Positions 1 through 12,800 of a stretch of 64,000 nt of DNA are shown one piece after another. Source of the DNA: Siphonodentalium dalli (taxonomy: Eukaryota > Mollusca > Scaphopoda > Gadilida > Siphonodentaliidae); NCBI GenBank assembly GCA_032622095.1, contig CP136065.1:246511474-246575473 (forward strand), in the 5' to 3' direction. Under the pieces are notes generated by a model. That model saw nothing but the letters and a program-made list of their open reading frames with translations, did no database searches and had not been told where the DNA came from. A program made the translations under genes and the position numbers. The stretch's first letter is position 1. Every line of letters begins with the position of its first letter.

Positions 1-139
1 ATGTTCATGTTAACTTCAACGTTGTCTTCGTTGTTTGACACATGGCATTGCTAACTGTCCATATTTTAAATGCACATTGTGTGACCCCATCAAATGACTT
101 ATGTCATAGCAGATGACTCATTTTAGAGCTGCTCAGTAT

Positions 140-775
140 CAGCTGAATATTGGACCCTTATCTCTCAGTACCACTGTAAATCTGAATATTTGACCCTTAT
201 CTCTCAGTACCACTTTAAATCTGAATATTGGACCCTTATCTCTCAGTACCACTGTAAATCTGAATATTGGACCCTTATCTCTCAGTACCACTGTAAATCT
301 GAATATTTGACCCTTATCTCTCAGTACCACTGTAAATCTGAATATTTGACCCTTATCTCTCAGTACCACTGTAAATCTGAATATTTGACCCTTATCTCTC
401 AGTACCACTGTAAATCGGAATATTTGACCCTTATCTCTCAGTACCACTGTAAATCGGAATATTTGACCCTTATCTCTCAGTACCACTGTAAATCGGAATA
501 TTTGACCCTTATCTCTCAGTACCACTGTAAATCTGAATATTTGACCCTTATCTCTCAGTACCACTGTAAATCGGAATATTTGACCCTTATCTCTCAGTAC
601 CACTGTAAATCAGAATATTGGACCCTTATCTCTCAGTACCACTGTAAATCGGAATATTGGACCTTTATCTCTCAGTACCACTGTAAATCGGAATATTTGA
701 CCCTTATCTCTCAGTACCACTGTAAATCGGAATATTTGACCCTTATCTCTCAGTACCACTGTAAATCTGAATATT
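140..775. repeat. 39-bp tandem array, about 16 copies
   Basis: The unit is GACCCTTATCTCTCAGTACC followed by actgtaaatctgaatattt, with few variants. The unit length is divisible by three and lacks stops in several frames, so long open frames appear on both strands. They are not proteins. Each unit contains a pyrimidine run plus CAG (CCTTATCTCTCAG) resembling a splice acceptor. The array ends 15 bp before GALNT exon 1. Confidence 0.95.
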
Positions 776-790
776 TTATTAATTATACAG

Positions 791-884
791 ATAGGTGGAG
801 CCATTCCGGACAACCTTGCTGGACCACTAAGAAAAATTGATTGGCACGATTATAAGATGATTGCTGAAGAAGAACTTAGAAAAG
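791..884 (+). CDS. GALNT exon 1 (in-window): stem region
   Basis: Acceptor ttatacag at 783-790, donor gtgcgt from 885. The 31 complete codons read [20 protein letters not shown] and continue to EEELRK, ending with the first base of a Gly codon completed by exon 2. The DWHDY stem motif and phase continuity with exon 2 (giving RKGPGERG) identify it. The open frame running through it from the upstream tandem array is a different frame and stops inside the exon. The exon lies only 15 bp downstream of that array. Its own 5' neighbour exon is outside the window. Confidence 0.85.
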
Positions 885-3800
885 GTGCGTATTATTTATC
901 CTCTCATGCCAACACTCACACTCCATACTGTACACTAAATCCGGCCATTTATGGGACAATCTCCTTATATACTCAACAGAATATATGCAACAAATGAATT
1001 AATTTGAGCCATGGATGAGTGCAAAATATACCTGTGTGCTTTATGAATGATGCAAACAACATGGTAATTATAATGAAAATGAATTTATGACTGAATGCCC
1101 ATCATTATAATCAAGCCTTGAAATAGGTGTAAGCAGAATGAGGTCCCCAGAGCAGGGACCAGCCTAGACCAGATTTTCAGGGCGAAATGACTTCGCCCTA
1201 CTATAAAAATAAGGCGAAGTGGCCGTTCTATAGGGCGAAGTGAGTCTACAACATTTAAATTGATCAGTACCACGACAGGAGTCGCTATAGAACGAAAATA
1301 GGAGAGATGAAATATGTCAATTAAACTTATGAAACAATGGTTGAAATATGGAGTCATTATGTTCACTCATGACCCTAATAACTATTAATAATACCCAAAC
1401 ATAATTGTGAGAGGATAGCAGCATTTTATATCGTAATTGTGAGAGAATGACAGGATTTTATTTCATATTTTTCGGGTTGTTAAAAATGCCAACAATATTT
1501 ATCAAACAGAAACGAAACGAAATCATGAACACTTTTACTGCGCTCTGATAGTTATCCCGTTTGAAATTTTAATATGCTTCACAAATGAATTTGTTTTAAA
1601 ATTTCATTAACCAAACTCCATAGAGGGAGTGATGAATTGACACATTGTGAGAGGTGTGAGTTGTAATCTTCATTGTAAGGTGTGGTAATCACGGTAATCT
1701 AAAAATAACAACAACCAGATTAACACTTGAGGCCCGACAGCTTTCACAGCTGCCAGTAATCAGACTCCATTGTCAACGTTGTCAGATTGGAGCATTACAG
1801 GTGTTAATTGTTTTATAACACCATGATACACCCTGATAGTGGAGTATTGTGTGCAATCACAGTTGACAGTTGTAAATTATCATAAATTATTTGGGACATT
1901 TTGCCGAATTTCGTCAACTTTGGAATTTTTAGGGCGACTTGAACTTCGCCCGACTGCAAAAATAAGGCGAAGCGGACGGCGCTAGGGCGAAGAAGTCGCC
2001 CACGTCGCCCTCTCGGCTGGTCCCTGCCCCAGAGGGTGAATTTGGGGTAGCATCACTAAATTCACCCTCTGGGGACCTCATTCTGCAAATGACAGACACC
2101 CTATTTCAAGGCTTGATTATAATTACATGTTGTTTGCACAAGTGTATTTTGCACTAATCCATGGCTCAAATTCATTCATTTGTTGCATATATTCTGTTGA
2201 GAATAAAAGGAGATGGTGCCATAAATGGCCGGATTTAGTGTACAGTGCCCCTTGAAGTAAAAACATTCACAAATGAATTTAACAACTCATCGGTTGAACG
2301 GAAGTACAGAAATGCCCTAAATAAGATCGACTCCTTAACCACAGCAGAATTATGGGTAACTTTTCAGGACTTAGTCGGAAATATGGCATGTTGCATTCAT
2401 CGGAAAGCTCTCACTGAGAGCTATCCGATGAATGGCAACAAGCCATATTTCCGATGTCGATTATTTAGGGCATTACTGTAATTATTTGTACACTTTTTCG
2501 TAGTATTGTTGTCGGTACAGTAGGCGACAAACACCCGGTCACCAGAAATATTATTTTATGGAGCTGTAACAACAAGCCTTGAAAGCCAGAGGGTGAATTT
2601 AGTGACGTTAACCAGCACAGATGCTTAGCATCACTAAATTCAACAGCTGGGGACCTCATTCTGTTTAGGCCTCATCTTTTGTGAAGTATCTATGGTCTCA
2701 AATTAACATTGTTTTAGTTACTTTTTCTCTTCTGTTCAGTTTCTATATCCCCTAATTTGCAGAAGATAACATGCATAATCGAGGTGACTAATGGGTGAAC
2801 ATCACCAACTTCAACTGGGGAATTTCAATCTGATCCTATGTCTCCCATAGCAGTTAACGCCTCTGCAGAATTAGGTTCCCAGAGGGTGAATTTGGTGACA
2901 CTATTCTCCCGTGCTGGATAGCATCACTAAATTCACCCTCTGGGGACCTCATTCTGCAAAAGACAAACACACTATTTCAAGGCTTGTATAATAACAAAAA
3001 AATGAGGCATCCATGAATAGCAGTGAAAACAAATCTTGCTGTAGTTTGGGGGAAATTAGGATGTTCATCAATCATCATAAGAATATTCAAAATCCGTACC
3101 AATTTCCAGAACAAATTTGGCATAGATATAGTGCTTATCGTACCACCGATATGAGGAAAGTAACTTTCAGTGGTTAATCTTTGGGTGTTTACAAGATAAC
3201 ATAGCATTATTCTACTCACCAATCAGGCTTATTATACCCCTCTTTTAAAAAACAAGGGGGGGGGGTACTGTGAATGGCTTTTAATTCGTTGGTATCAATT
3301 TTCGTGGTTCAGCCATTTATGACTTTTTCGTGGGTTCGTAAATTCGTGGTTCCGTCGGTGCTAAATGTCACCTCCAAATCCCCAATAACAACAATCAAAT
3401 CGAACTAATAGAAGTGTAGACACATCGACGAGCCGTCGGTAATTGCGCATCCGCACTGCAGGCGTAATTAGCACGTCCCGTGTATAAGCTTTTGTTGCCG
3501 GCTATCGAGCATATTTGTAACGACGGGATTGTATTACTTAACTTAAGCATACAAAAGCTAGATGAAAGTACTCGCTTAATTCTCAACACAGTTGTTGGAA
3601 ACTTGTCAAAAAACCCGAAAAGAGATGTCACCACCCCTACTTATTAGCTCAACTTTACTTTGTAAAGTTTGAGCTATTGCCATGGCTTTGTCGTCCGTCG
3701 TCCGTGTGTACGTGTGTGCGTGTGTACGTGTGTACGTAAGGCGTCAACAATGCAGTCTACAGGTCGTACCTTTGGTCGGATCATTATGAAATTTCTCATA

Positions 3801-6800
3801 GCTGTTGACATCAACATTTAGACCAGAAAGATTAATTTTGGGGTCATTCGGTAAAAAAACATGGCCGCCAGTGGCCATCTTGCATTTCAAAATTCAATCC
3901 ATTAGCACGGGCTACAGGGCGTACTGTTTGTCTGATCGTCATGAAATTTGTCATGGATGTTAATATTGACATGTAGATGGGAACGAGTAATTTTGGGGTC
4001 ATTCGGCCCAAAAACATGGCCGCCAGCAGCCATCTTGGATTTTACTCTTTGTATGACTAAATTCTTTAGCACGGGCTACAGGTCGTACTTTTAGTCTGAT
4101 CATCATAAAATTTGTCAAGAATGTTAATAATGACATGTAGATGGGAACGAGTCATTTTGGGGTCATTCGGCCAAAAAACATGGCCGCCAGCAGGCATCTT
4201 TGATTTCACTCTTTGTATGACTAAATCCTTTAGCACGGGCTACAGGTCGTACCTTTAGTCCGATCATCATAACATTTGTCATGGCTGTTGAAATTGGAAT
4301 GTAGATGGGAACGAGTCATTTTGGGGTCATTCGGACAAAAAAAAACATGGCCGCCAGCGGCCATCTTGGATTTCAAAATTCAATCCATTAGCACGGGCCA
4401 CAGGTCGTACTGTTCGTCTGATCATCATGAAATTTGTCATGGATGTTAATATTGACATGTAGATGGGAACGAGTAATTTTGGGGTCATTCGGCCAAAAAA
4501 CATGGCGGCCAGCAGCCTTCTTGGATTTTACTCTTTGTATGACTAAATTCTTTAGCAAGGGCTACAGGTCGTACCTTTAGTCTGATCATCATCAAATTTG
4601 TCATGGATGTTAATATTGACATGTAGATGGGAACGAGTAATTTTGGGGTCATTCGGCCAAAAAACATGGCCGCCAGCAGCCATCTTTGATTTTACTCTTT
4701 GTATGACTAAATCCTTTAGCACGGGCTACAGGTCGTACATTTAGTCTGATCATCATAAAATTTGTCATGGCTGTTGAAATTGGAATGTAAATGGGAACGA
4801 GTCATTTTGGGGTCAGTCGGACAAAAAACATGGCCGCCAGTGGCCATCTTGGATTTCAAAATTTAATCCATTAGCATGGGCCACAGGTCGTACTGTTCGT
4901 CTGATCATCATGAAATTTGTCATGGTTGTTAATATTGGATTTTACTCTTTGTATGACTAAATTCTTTAGCATGGGCCGTACCTTTAGTCTGATCGTCATA
5001 AAATTTGTCATGGATGTTAACGATGACACGTAGATGGGAACGACTCATTTTGGGGTCATTCGGCCAAAAACATGGCCGCCAGCAGCCAACTTGGATTTTA
5101 CTCTTTGTATGACTAAATTCTTTAGCACGGGCTACATGTCGTACCTTTAGTCTGATCATCATAAAATTTGTCATGAATGTTAATAATGACATGTAGATGG
5201 GAACGAGTCATTTTGGTGTTATTCGGCCAAAAAACATGGCCGCCAGCAGCCATCTTGGATTTTACTCTTTGTATGACTAAATTCTTTAGCATAGGCTACA
5301 GGTCGTACCTTTAGTCTGATCGTCATAAAATTTGTCATGGATGTTAACGATGACATGTAGATGGGATACAATCATTTTGGGGTCATTCGGCCGAAAACAT
5401 GGCCGCCAGCAGCCATCTTGGATTTTACTTTTCTCTTCATGTCTATAAACTAGTATTAGACATTCAACTTTCCACATTCCTAATCGCTCCATTGACTGTA
5501 ATACATTAAATTATTCCCTTTCCAAGTTGAGCTACAGTGTCATTGACACTTTCTTTTTAAATTTTCATTTGTTAACTACATAAAGTTCACAAACTTGATA
5601 ATTGTGTTTATCGGTCGTCGGTCATCCTATCTATCTCAAATCGCAAAAGAACACCCAGCGGTTAGAATACCTGAGTCACATTACTTAATAATCGACCAGT
5701 CCCGCAATCGCTATAATGGCAATACAAAACTGTCGATATTTGCATGTATGAACATGTATATAGGTCGCACAATATTCTTCCCAAAATGAGAACGATAACA
5801 AGTCAGGTAGCAGTCGCAACTGCAGTACAAATAGGTCAAGCATGACACGTCTATTTATAAACACTGCGAGTTTTAGTTCACTGTGTCATCTGCCAAGTTG
5901 TCAACACGTGGCTTTGTGATGTTCGTGTTTGGTGATTTACATTCGTTTAATACAAGCTCTGTCTGTGTAAACATTACGCGAGTTTGCCATACAGTTAATA
6001 AATCAAATTATGCTGATATATTGGTACAAATTATAGTATAAATAATCAGTATAAAGTCATAGGTTGAAAATAGCGGATAACCAGTTATGATCCGGTTACA
6101 CGTCGCGGTTAACCGGCTACAAAAATAGGTCAACTGTTTCAGCACTACTGTGCCAATGCATTCTCTTATATATGCGAGTCGACCATAGGTCGTCTCGCAT
6201 ATATAAGAGATTGCATTGGCCTAACAATTTTTTACAATTTTAATAATTTTTTCTTGTATTCTTTAACAATTTTATAATTTCACCCATACAGAGCCCCAGA
6301 CAAACATGAGCAGACGACACTCTTCTATATGCTTCTATATATGTGTGGGGCTCCCTGCAGGGTAATGGATGTTTTTTATTTTATGTCCTAAAAATTGTAA
6401 GAAACATTTATTTTAAAAAAATGATAAAAAATTGTTAGACCAATGCATTCTCTTATATATGCGAGGCGACCTATGGTCGACTTGCATATATAAGAGAATG
6501 CATTGGCACAGGGTAAAAAATCCCGACTTACGACTGGACAGTATTACTGAGAGCCTCAACTATTATAGATCATGCCATGAATCTCTTATCTGTATAACGC
6601 CCGTAGACTGGCGTAGAGATCATATTCTACCTGTACAAGACCTGGGAAGTTTTTGAAGTTTTGACAGGGAACATTATAAAGTCGAAAACGTAATGCGGGG
6701 AATATATTTCTTAGTTATTATCTTTTCCTTAATAATGTACTTCACTGTAGGTGAATGTCCCAAACTCAAAATTACATGCTTTTCTCTGACTTTTGTGAGC

Positions 6801-9800
6801 CGATGTTGCAATAATTACCCAGTAAAAATGCCATAACTATATGCGACGCAAAGCAAAATGGCTCACAAATTCACTTAAATCTTGAAATTTCGAGTTGGGA
6901 CCTTCACCTACTGCGAAGTAAATTATTAAGAAACAGATACAACTAAGAGATATATTCTCCGCATTATTTTTTCGACTTTAGAAGTTTCCCTGTCAAAACT
7001 TCAAAAAGTTCCAATGTTTTGTACTGGTGGAATATGATCTCTACGGGCGTTTGCCAAAGTAGACATTCATGGCATGATCTACCAGTATTACTGACAGCAC
7101 TGTCAGGTGAGCCGAGGCAAATGCAAAGGCAGAAATAAATTTTGTTGGCTATTTTTTAATGTGAGCCAAATTTCAGAGCCTGACAATGTTTTGTGCAAAA
7201 TTTAAACAATTTCAGGGAGCAAATTAACTTGTATCGCAATATGCTACCCAAATTTGGATAATAGCTATGCAATTTGGTATGAATTTTTTATGATTTTTGA
7301 ACAATGCTATCTAATCATGTCAATGTGAGGTTATTTGCTAATCAAAATTTCAAAAGTAATTTACTCTCTGAACAATTTGCTGCAGACAATGTCTTAGTAT
7401 CAGACTGTGGAAGTCTGCAGACAACAACAAATTAATTCTTAAATGCCAAGAACTATTATGCAGATCGTCGGCTTTTTAACCAGGAAAACATCTGTCCTAG
7501 GCATTTTTTTTTAGCTGCTAATTAACTAGATTGCTACTAGTATTTACTTTTGTGTGCAGATGGGACCAGGAACTATATGTTTATTTTTGGTGTTAAAATT
7601 TAAAACATTCATCATTATTTCAGTAATATCCATATTTGATTTTGAATAATTCAGAACTTATTGTATATCTCTTAATTCAAAAGAGTACCAATGAATCATC
7701 TAAGTTGAAGTTGGTAAAAAATGCAGCAAATATGATTGCATATCAGCCTTTACCCCTTTCCATACTATAAAATGGATTCTCCCGTCAGTTTTAAAAGTAT
7801 ACATTGGAATGGTTTATTATATACATTTGGAGGTGTAATTTAATTTCCTACTAATAATATATTGAATATAAGTTAGTAATATGTGACCCGCCATATCAAA
7901 TCCAGTCGGAAGTCGGGATTTTTTTTACCCTGTGCCAATGCATTCTCTTATATATGCGAGTCGACCATAGGTCGCCTCGCATATATAAGAGAATGCATTG
8001 GCCTAACAATTTTTTATCATTTGTTTTAAATAAATGTTTCTGACAATTTTTAGGACATAAAATAAAAAACATCCATTACCCTGCAGGGAACCCCACACAT
8101 ACAATGTATATAGAAGCATATTATAGAAGAGTGTCGTCTGCTCATGTTTGTCTGGGGCTCTGTATGGGTGAAATTATAAAATTGTTAAAGAATACCAGAA
8201 AAAATTATTAAAATTGTAAAAAATTGTTAGGCCAATGCATTCTCTTATATATGCGAGGCGACCTATGGTCGACTCGCATATATAAGAGAATGCATTGGCA
8301 CAGGGTAAAAAAAATCCCGACTTCCGACTGGATTTTATATGGCGGGTCACATATACACAAGACACTGGATGGATGACCACATCAGTTAAGTGTAACATTC
8401 ACAAATATAATATATTGCCACTTCATTTAACAATACATCAATATTTATCCTGATCAAACACAAATCAGTCTTTTAGAATTTTATGTTCTGTATATTGACA
8501 GTTTTGTGGGTGACAATCTCGGTTGTTTTCACTGGAATTCTCTCAGATGAAACAGTAATAACACATTTAGTATTGTGATCAAACAAAGAATTCTAAGACT
8601 CTCCACTGAAATAAGTTGAAATATTTTGAAATTGGTGGGTCATTGCTTGCGGTGAAGTTTTGTGTAATTTATTTTCGCAATGTGATACTTCTTTGCCTAT
8701 TTATATTGGGCAGACCCTAATAGCCCCTTTCAATAGAATTTGCGGTCTGTACTGTACTTCAGTCGCATTGAGTAAACAGAATACATTTGTGGGTATAACT
8801 AGAAGTTGCCTTATTCAAACAAAAGTTTGAGGTGAACTAAACCTAATTGCTCTGTGCAATAACAATAGAGAGAGTTTCTTCTTTGTTCAGTGGTGCACAA
8901 CATGCTGCATCCTAATCGAATAAATCAACTTTAAATATTGACTGAGTTTCCATTTGAGAGAAAGTGCAGTTTCATCTTTCCTTTTTTTGGTTAACCCTTT
9001 CAGTGCCAGGGGCCGATCTCATCGGCCCTAATTTACGGTCTTAAAATCGGCCCTAAAAAATATATATATTTTTTTTTTTAAAGATTTTTTTGTGTTGAAT
9101 TTTTTTTGGGTATGCTTAAAGGTACTCAATCCGATAAAACTCCTCTCAATTACTATTTCAATGGCTTCGGGGGTTAAAAATATTTGATTCGAGTCGAGGA
9201 AGTCGCCCATCAAAGCTCAGATTTGTTAGATATCGATTTTAGAAATCTATTATTTTTCATTATTGGGAATACTTTCCGGCCCAGAACACAGTCAAAATTG
9301 CGTTATTATTACCACTTGATTTTAGAGTTATCCATCCTTGTCTGGTTGAATAGTGTTTTGGTGTACACATCTCGAGCAGATTAAGGCAGTTGAAGGCAAT
9401 TATTAGTACTCATCTCGAGAAAATAACAAATTTCAAAAATCAATATCTAATAACTCTGAGCTTTGTTTGATGGGTTCCTTGACTCGAATCAAATATGTTT
9501 TACCCCAAAAGCCAAAGAAATAGTAATATAGGACCCTCTGATCGGATTGTTGTTGTTGGAATCTGTTGAGATGGGGACCCTCTGATCGGATTGAGTACCT
9601 TTAAGCATGCTATAGCGAATTTAAAAACAAACTGGATAAAACTTTAGGGGCATGTTATAACTCAAAACTATCACCAAGTATTCATAGTAATAATTTTGAT
9701 GCCCATGAAAAACGTAAGATTCCCTGGCACTAAACCTACAAAATAAGTCTGTTAAAGAATATAAGAAAAAATTATTAAAATTATAAAAAATTGTAAAAAA

Positions 9801-12800
9801 TAATAAACAAATGATGAAAAATTGTTGGCCAATGCATTCTCTTATATATGCGAGGCGACCTATGGTCGACTCGCATATATAAGAGAATGCATTTGCACAG
9901 GTATATGGGTTGATACAAAAATTGGACCTGGCACTGAAAGGGTTGGTTAACCCATTGTTTGGTCATGAATGAAAAAATTGTTAAAGTGATGTGAAACACT
10001 CCGGTAGGGTGATCAAATAGAAACGGAGAATAATCTTGCTCAAAGTAGTTATTTTTACTAATATTATATCCAAATTGACAACACACCCCGTCATTCTAGT
10101 ATATTAATTAAATGCAGTGACTCTTGTGTGTGAATTCGTTTTCGTTAGTTTATCGCAAATAATTGCGTCCTAAATCGGGAAGTAAATATTTACAATTAAG
10201 CATAGTTCAGACAATGTTTTCTATGGAGTGGTACATGTACGGTCGATTTGCTTGAGAGTTTCGATGATGTTACTAAAATGCTCCAATTGGCATAGTGATT
10301 GAATACTAACTTATCAGATTCAACCACCTGAACAAGTCCATAATATGTCTTTAACCCAATTTTTTGGGCCAAGAACCCCTAGAGAACTTGAGCAACTCAT
10401 TCAAAGTATATTCCACAATGCTACCAATAATAGATAATTAGTAACTTGAAGATTTGTTTAAACGAATCCAGTACTTGATGATGTCCATACATCACGAGTA
10501 GTGCAGGTGAGAATGTTTGGCCGGCTTAGTCACGTTAACCCATCTTCGATGACATGACCTTTATTTTGTGTAACTCGTAGGCGAACGGACCTTTGTTCAC
10601 CTGAAATTTTCTGCACTGTAGTGGATCCTTTTCCACTTTTCCAATTTTTCTTCTATCCATACATTATTGTGGAAGACATTGTGAAATGAAGGTCAAGTAA
10701 GTAGGTAAAGAGTTAAATGAGTTTGTAATGATGATCTGCTTGTTGTAATGTCGGTAACGTTTAGCCAAAGGCATTGATTGTATTTGTGAAATCATCAAAT
10801 ATTTTAGCCTTGGTTGGCTTTTTTTACTGGTAGAGTGGAATATTTAATGGAAAACACCACAGTATGTTGATGTTGATGTGTTAATATTTTCAAATGTGTT
10901 CTTAACCCTTCCATGACTGGAGCTTCCTGATTTTTTTGCGAAAACCTTGTGTCAATGCATTCTCTTATATATGCGAGGCTCCCATAAGTCTAACAATATT
11001 TACCTTGACCTTGTAAACCAGTCCATTCTCTTATATATGCAATACTGCCTATATGAGACTCGCATATGTAAGAGAATGCACTGGCACATGATCTTTAATG
11101 CTGCACCAGCATAGGTCCTGTCATGAAAGGGTTAAACATTAACACCAAATATTCTCCTGATGAATCATGAATCAAGTATGTTTATTATTTTTTTTTAAGA
11201 TTTTCAACCATGTACATGTATATTAATGTTAAGTCTTTGAGATTTCAAATGAACCATTATGTTGAGCCACTCCTCTTCGTACGTTTTGCTGAGTTATCTT
11301 TCGTGGGTTATGGTATGGTATGAAATGACCTTCGCCACTTCAGCCTTCATATTTTCAATCGTGCAATAGCAAAGGGGCTTATGGAACACATTCATTGATT
11401 TACAGCTCTGGAAGTTGCAGAATACTTGACACTACAGATATTCTCAAAATAAAATGTCCCCTCCAATGAGGTTTTCAAATATTTAATACTCAGTGAGAAC
11501 ATCAACATAACAAATTGATCAAGCCTTGAAATAGTATGTCTGTCATTTGCAGAATAAGGTCCCCAGAAGGTGAAATTAGAGACGCTACCCCACACAGCAG
11601 GGTAGCATCACTAAATTCACCCTCTGTGGACCTCATTCTGTTTAGGCCTCATCTTCTGGGAGGTGTCTACATTGTATAGTCTCAAATTAACATTGTTGCT
11701 ATTACTTTTTCCCTTCTGTTCAGTTTCAATATACTCTAATTTGCCAAAGATAAAATGCATAATTTAGGTGACTAGTGGGTGAAATCGCCAATTTCAACTG
11801 GGAAACTGAAATCTTATCCTAGGTCTCCCATAGCAGTTGAGTCCTCAGCAGAATGAGGTCCCCAGAGGGTGAATTTGGTGATGCCAGCCCACCATGCGAG
11901 ATAGCATCACTAAATTCACCCTTTGGTGACCTCATTCTGCAAATGACAGACACACTATTTCAAGACTTGGCATTGATGGAGAGCTTAAAACACGTTAAAG
12001 GGACTCAGACAATTTTGAGAATGTGAAATGTTTAGGCATATATTTTTATGTTATTATTTTTTATATTCTATAGGTCCGGGAGAACGTGGAACTTCAGTCA
12101 TTGTGCCACCTGATGAGGAGAAGCCGAAACAGGAACTCTACAAAGTGAACGGTTTCAATGCATACGGCAGTGATAAGATCTCCCTGAATCGCTCACTCAA
12201 AGATATCAGGAACCCTTTGTAAGTCTATATAAAGTGAACCCTTCAATGCATACGCCAGCGATATGATCTCGCTCACTCACTCAAAGATATCAGGAACCCT
12301 CTGTAAGTCTATATAAAGTGAACCCTTCAATGCATACGGCAGCGATAAGATCTCCCTGAATCGCTCACTCAAAGATATCAGGAACCCTCTGTACTCTAGT
12401 GATCCGAATAATAGTAGGGGTCGGAATAATAGTAGGGGGTGGAAAATTTGCCAAATTTTAATAATAGTAGGGGTCGGAATAATAGTAGGGGGTGGAAATG
12501 TCAATGAAAATAGAGATCATTGAAGAACACTGATTTAATTATCAAACAAAAACTTATAATAAACACTCCTCGACCCAGCACGGACAACGTCTGGTTCTTG
12601 CAGAACCTTTTCAATGTCATTGATTTGAACGGAGAACACTGCGTCAACACTTTTATACGAATTTTCAGTTCCAGCACAAGGCTCGAAAAATCTAACCAAC
12701 TACTCAATTGTGTTCTAATTAAAGAAACTTTCAAACGTAAGCCCCAGATGTTGATTAACTTCTTAGTTAATAACGCGTCAATTGTAAAAAAAAAACACAG

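Larger units (their letters stand above)
926..2247. mobile_element. Outer palindromic element with two elements nested inside
   Basis: Left arm (ACTGTACACTAAATCCGGCC, from about 927) and right arm (ggccggatttagtgtacagt, to about 2246) are inverted copies extending about 150 bp inward. The right arm includes the 'ggctcaaattcattcatttg' segment. A solo, uninterrupted member of the same family lies at 34727-35022. The centre is interrupted by the 1112-2115 insertion. Confidence 0.85.

Noticed and set aside
139-840. Open frames of 154 (-) and 216 (+) codons
   Set aside because: Both are translations of a 39-bp tandem array (unit divisible by three), and the + frame runs through real GALNT exon 1 in the wrong frame.
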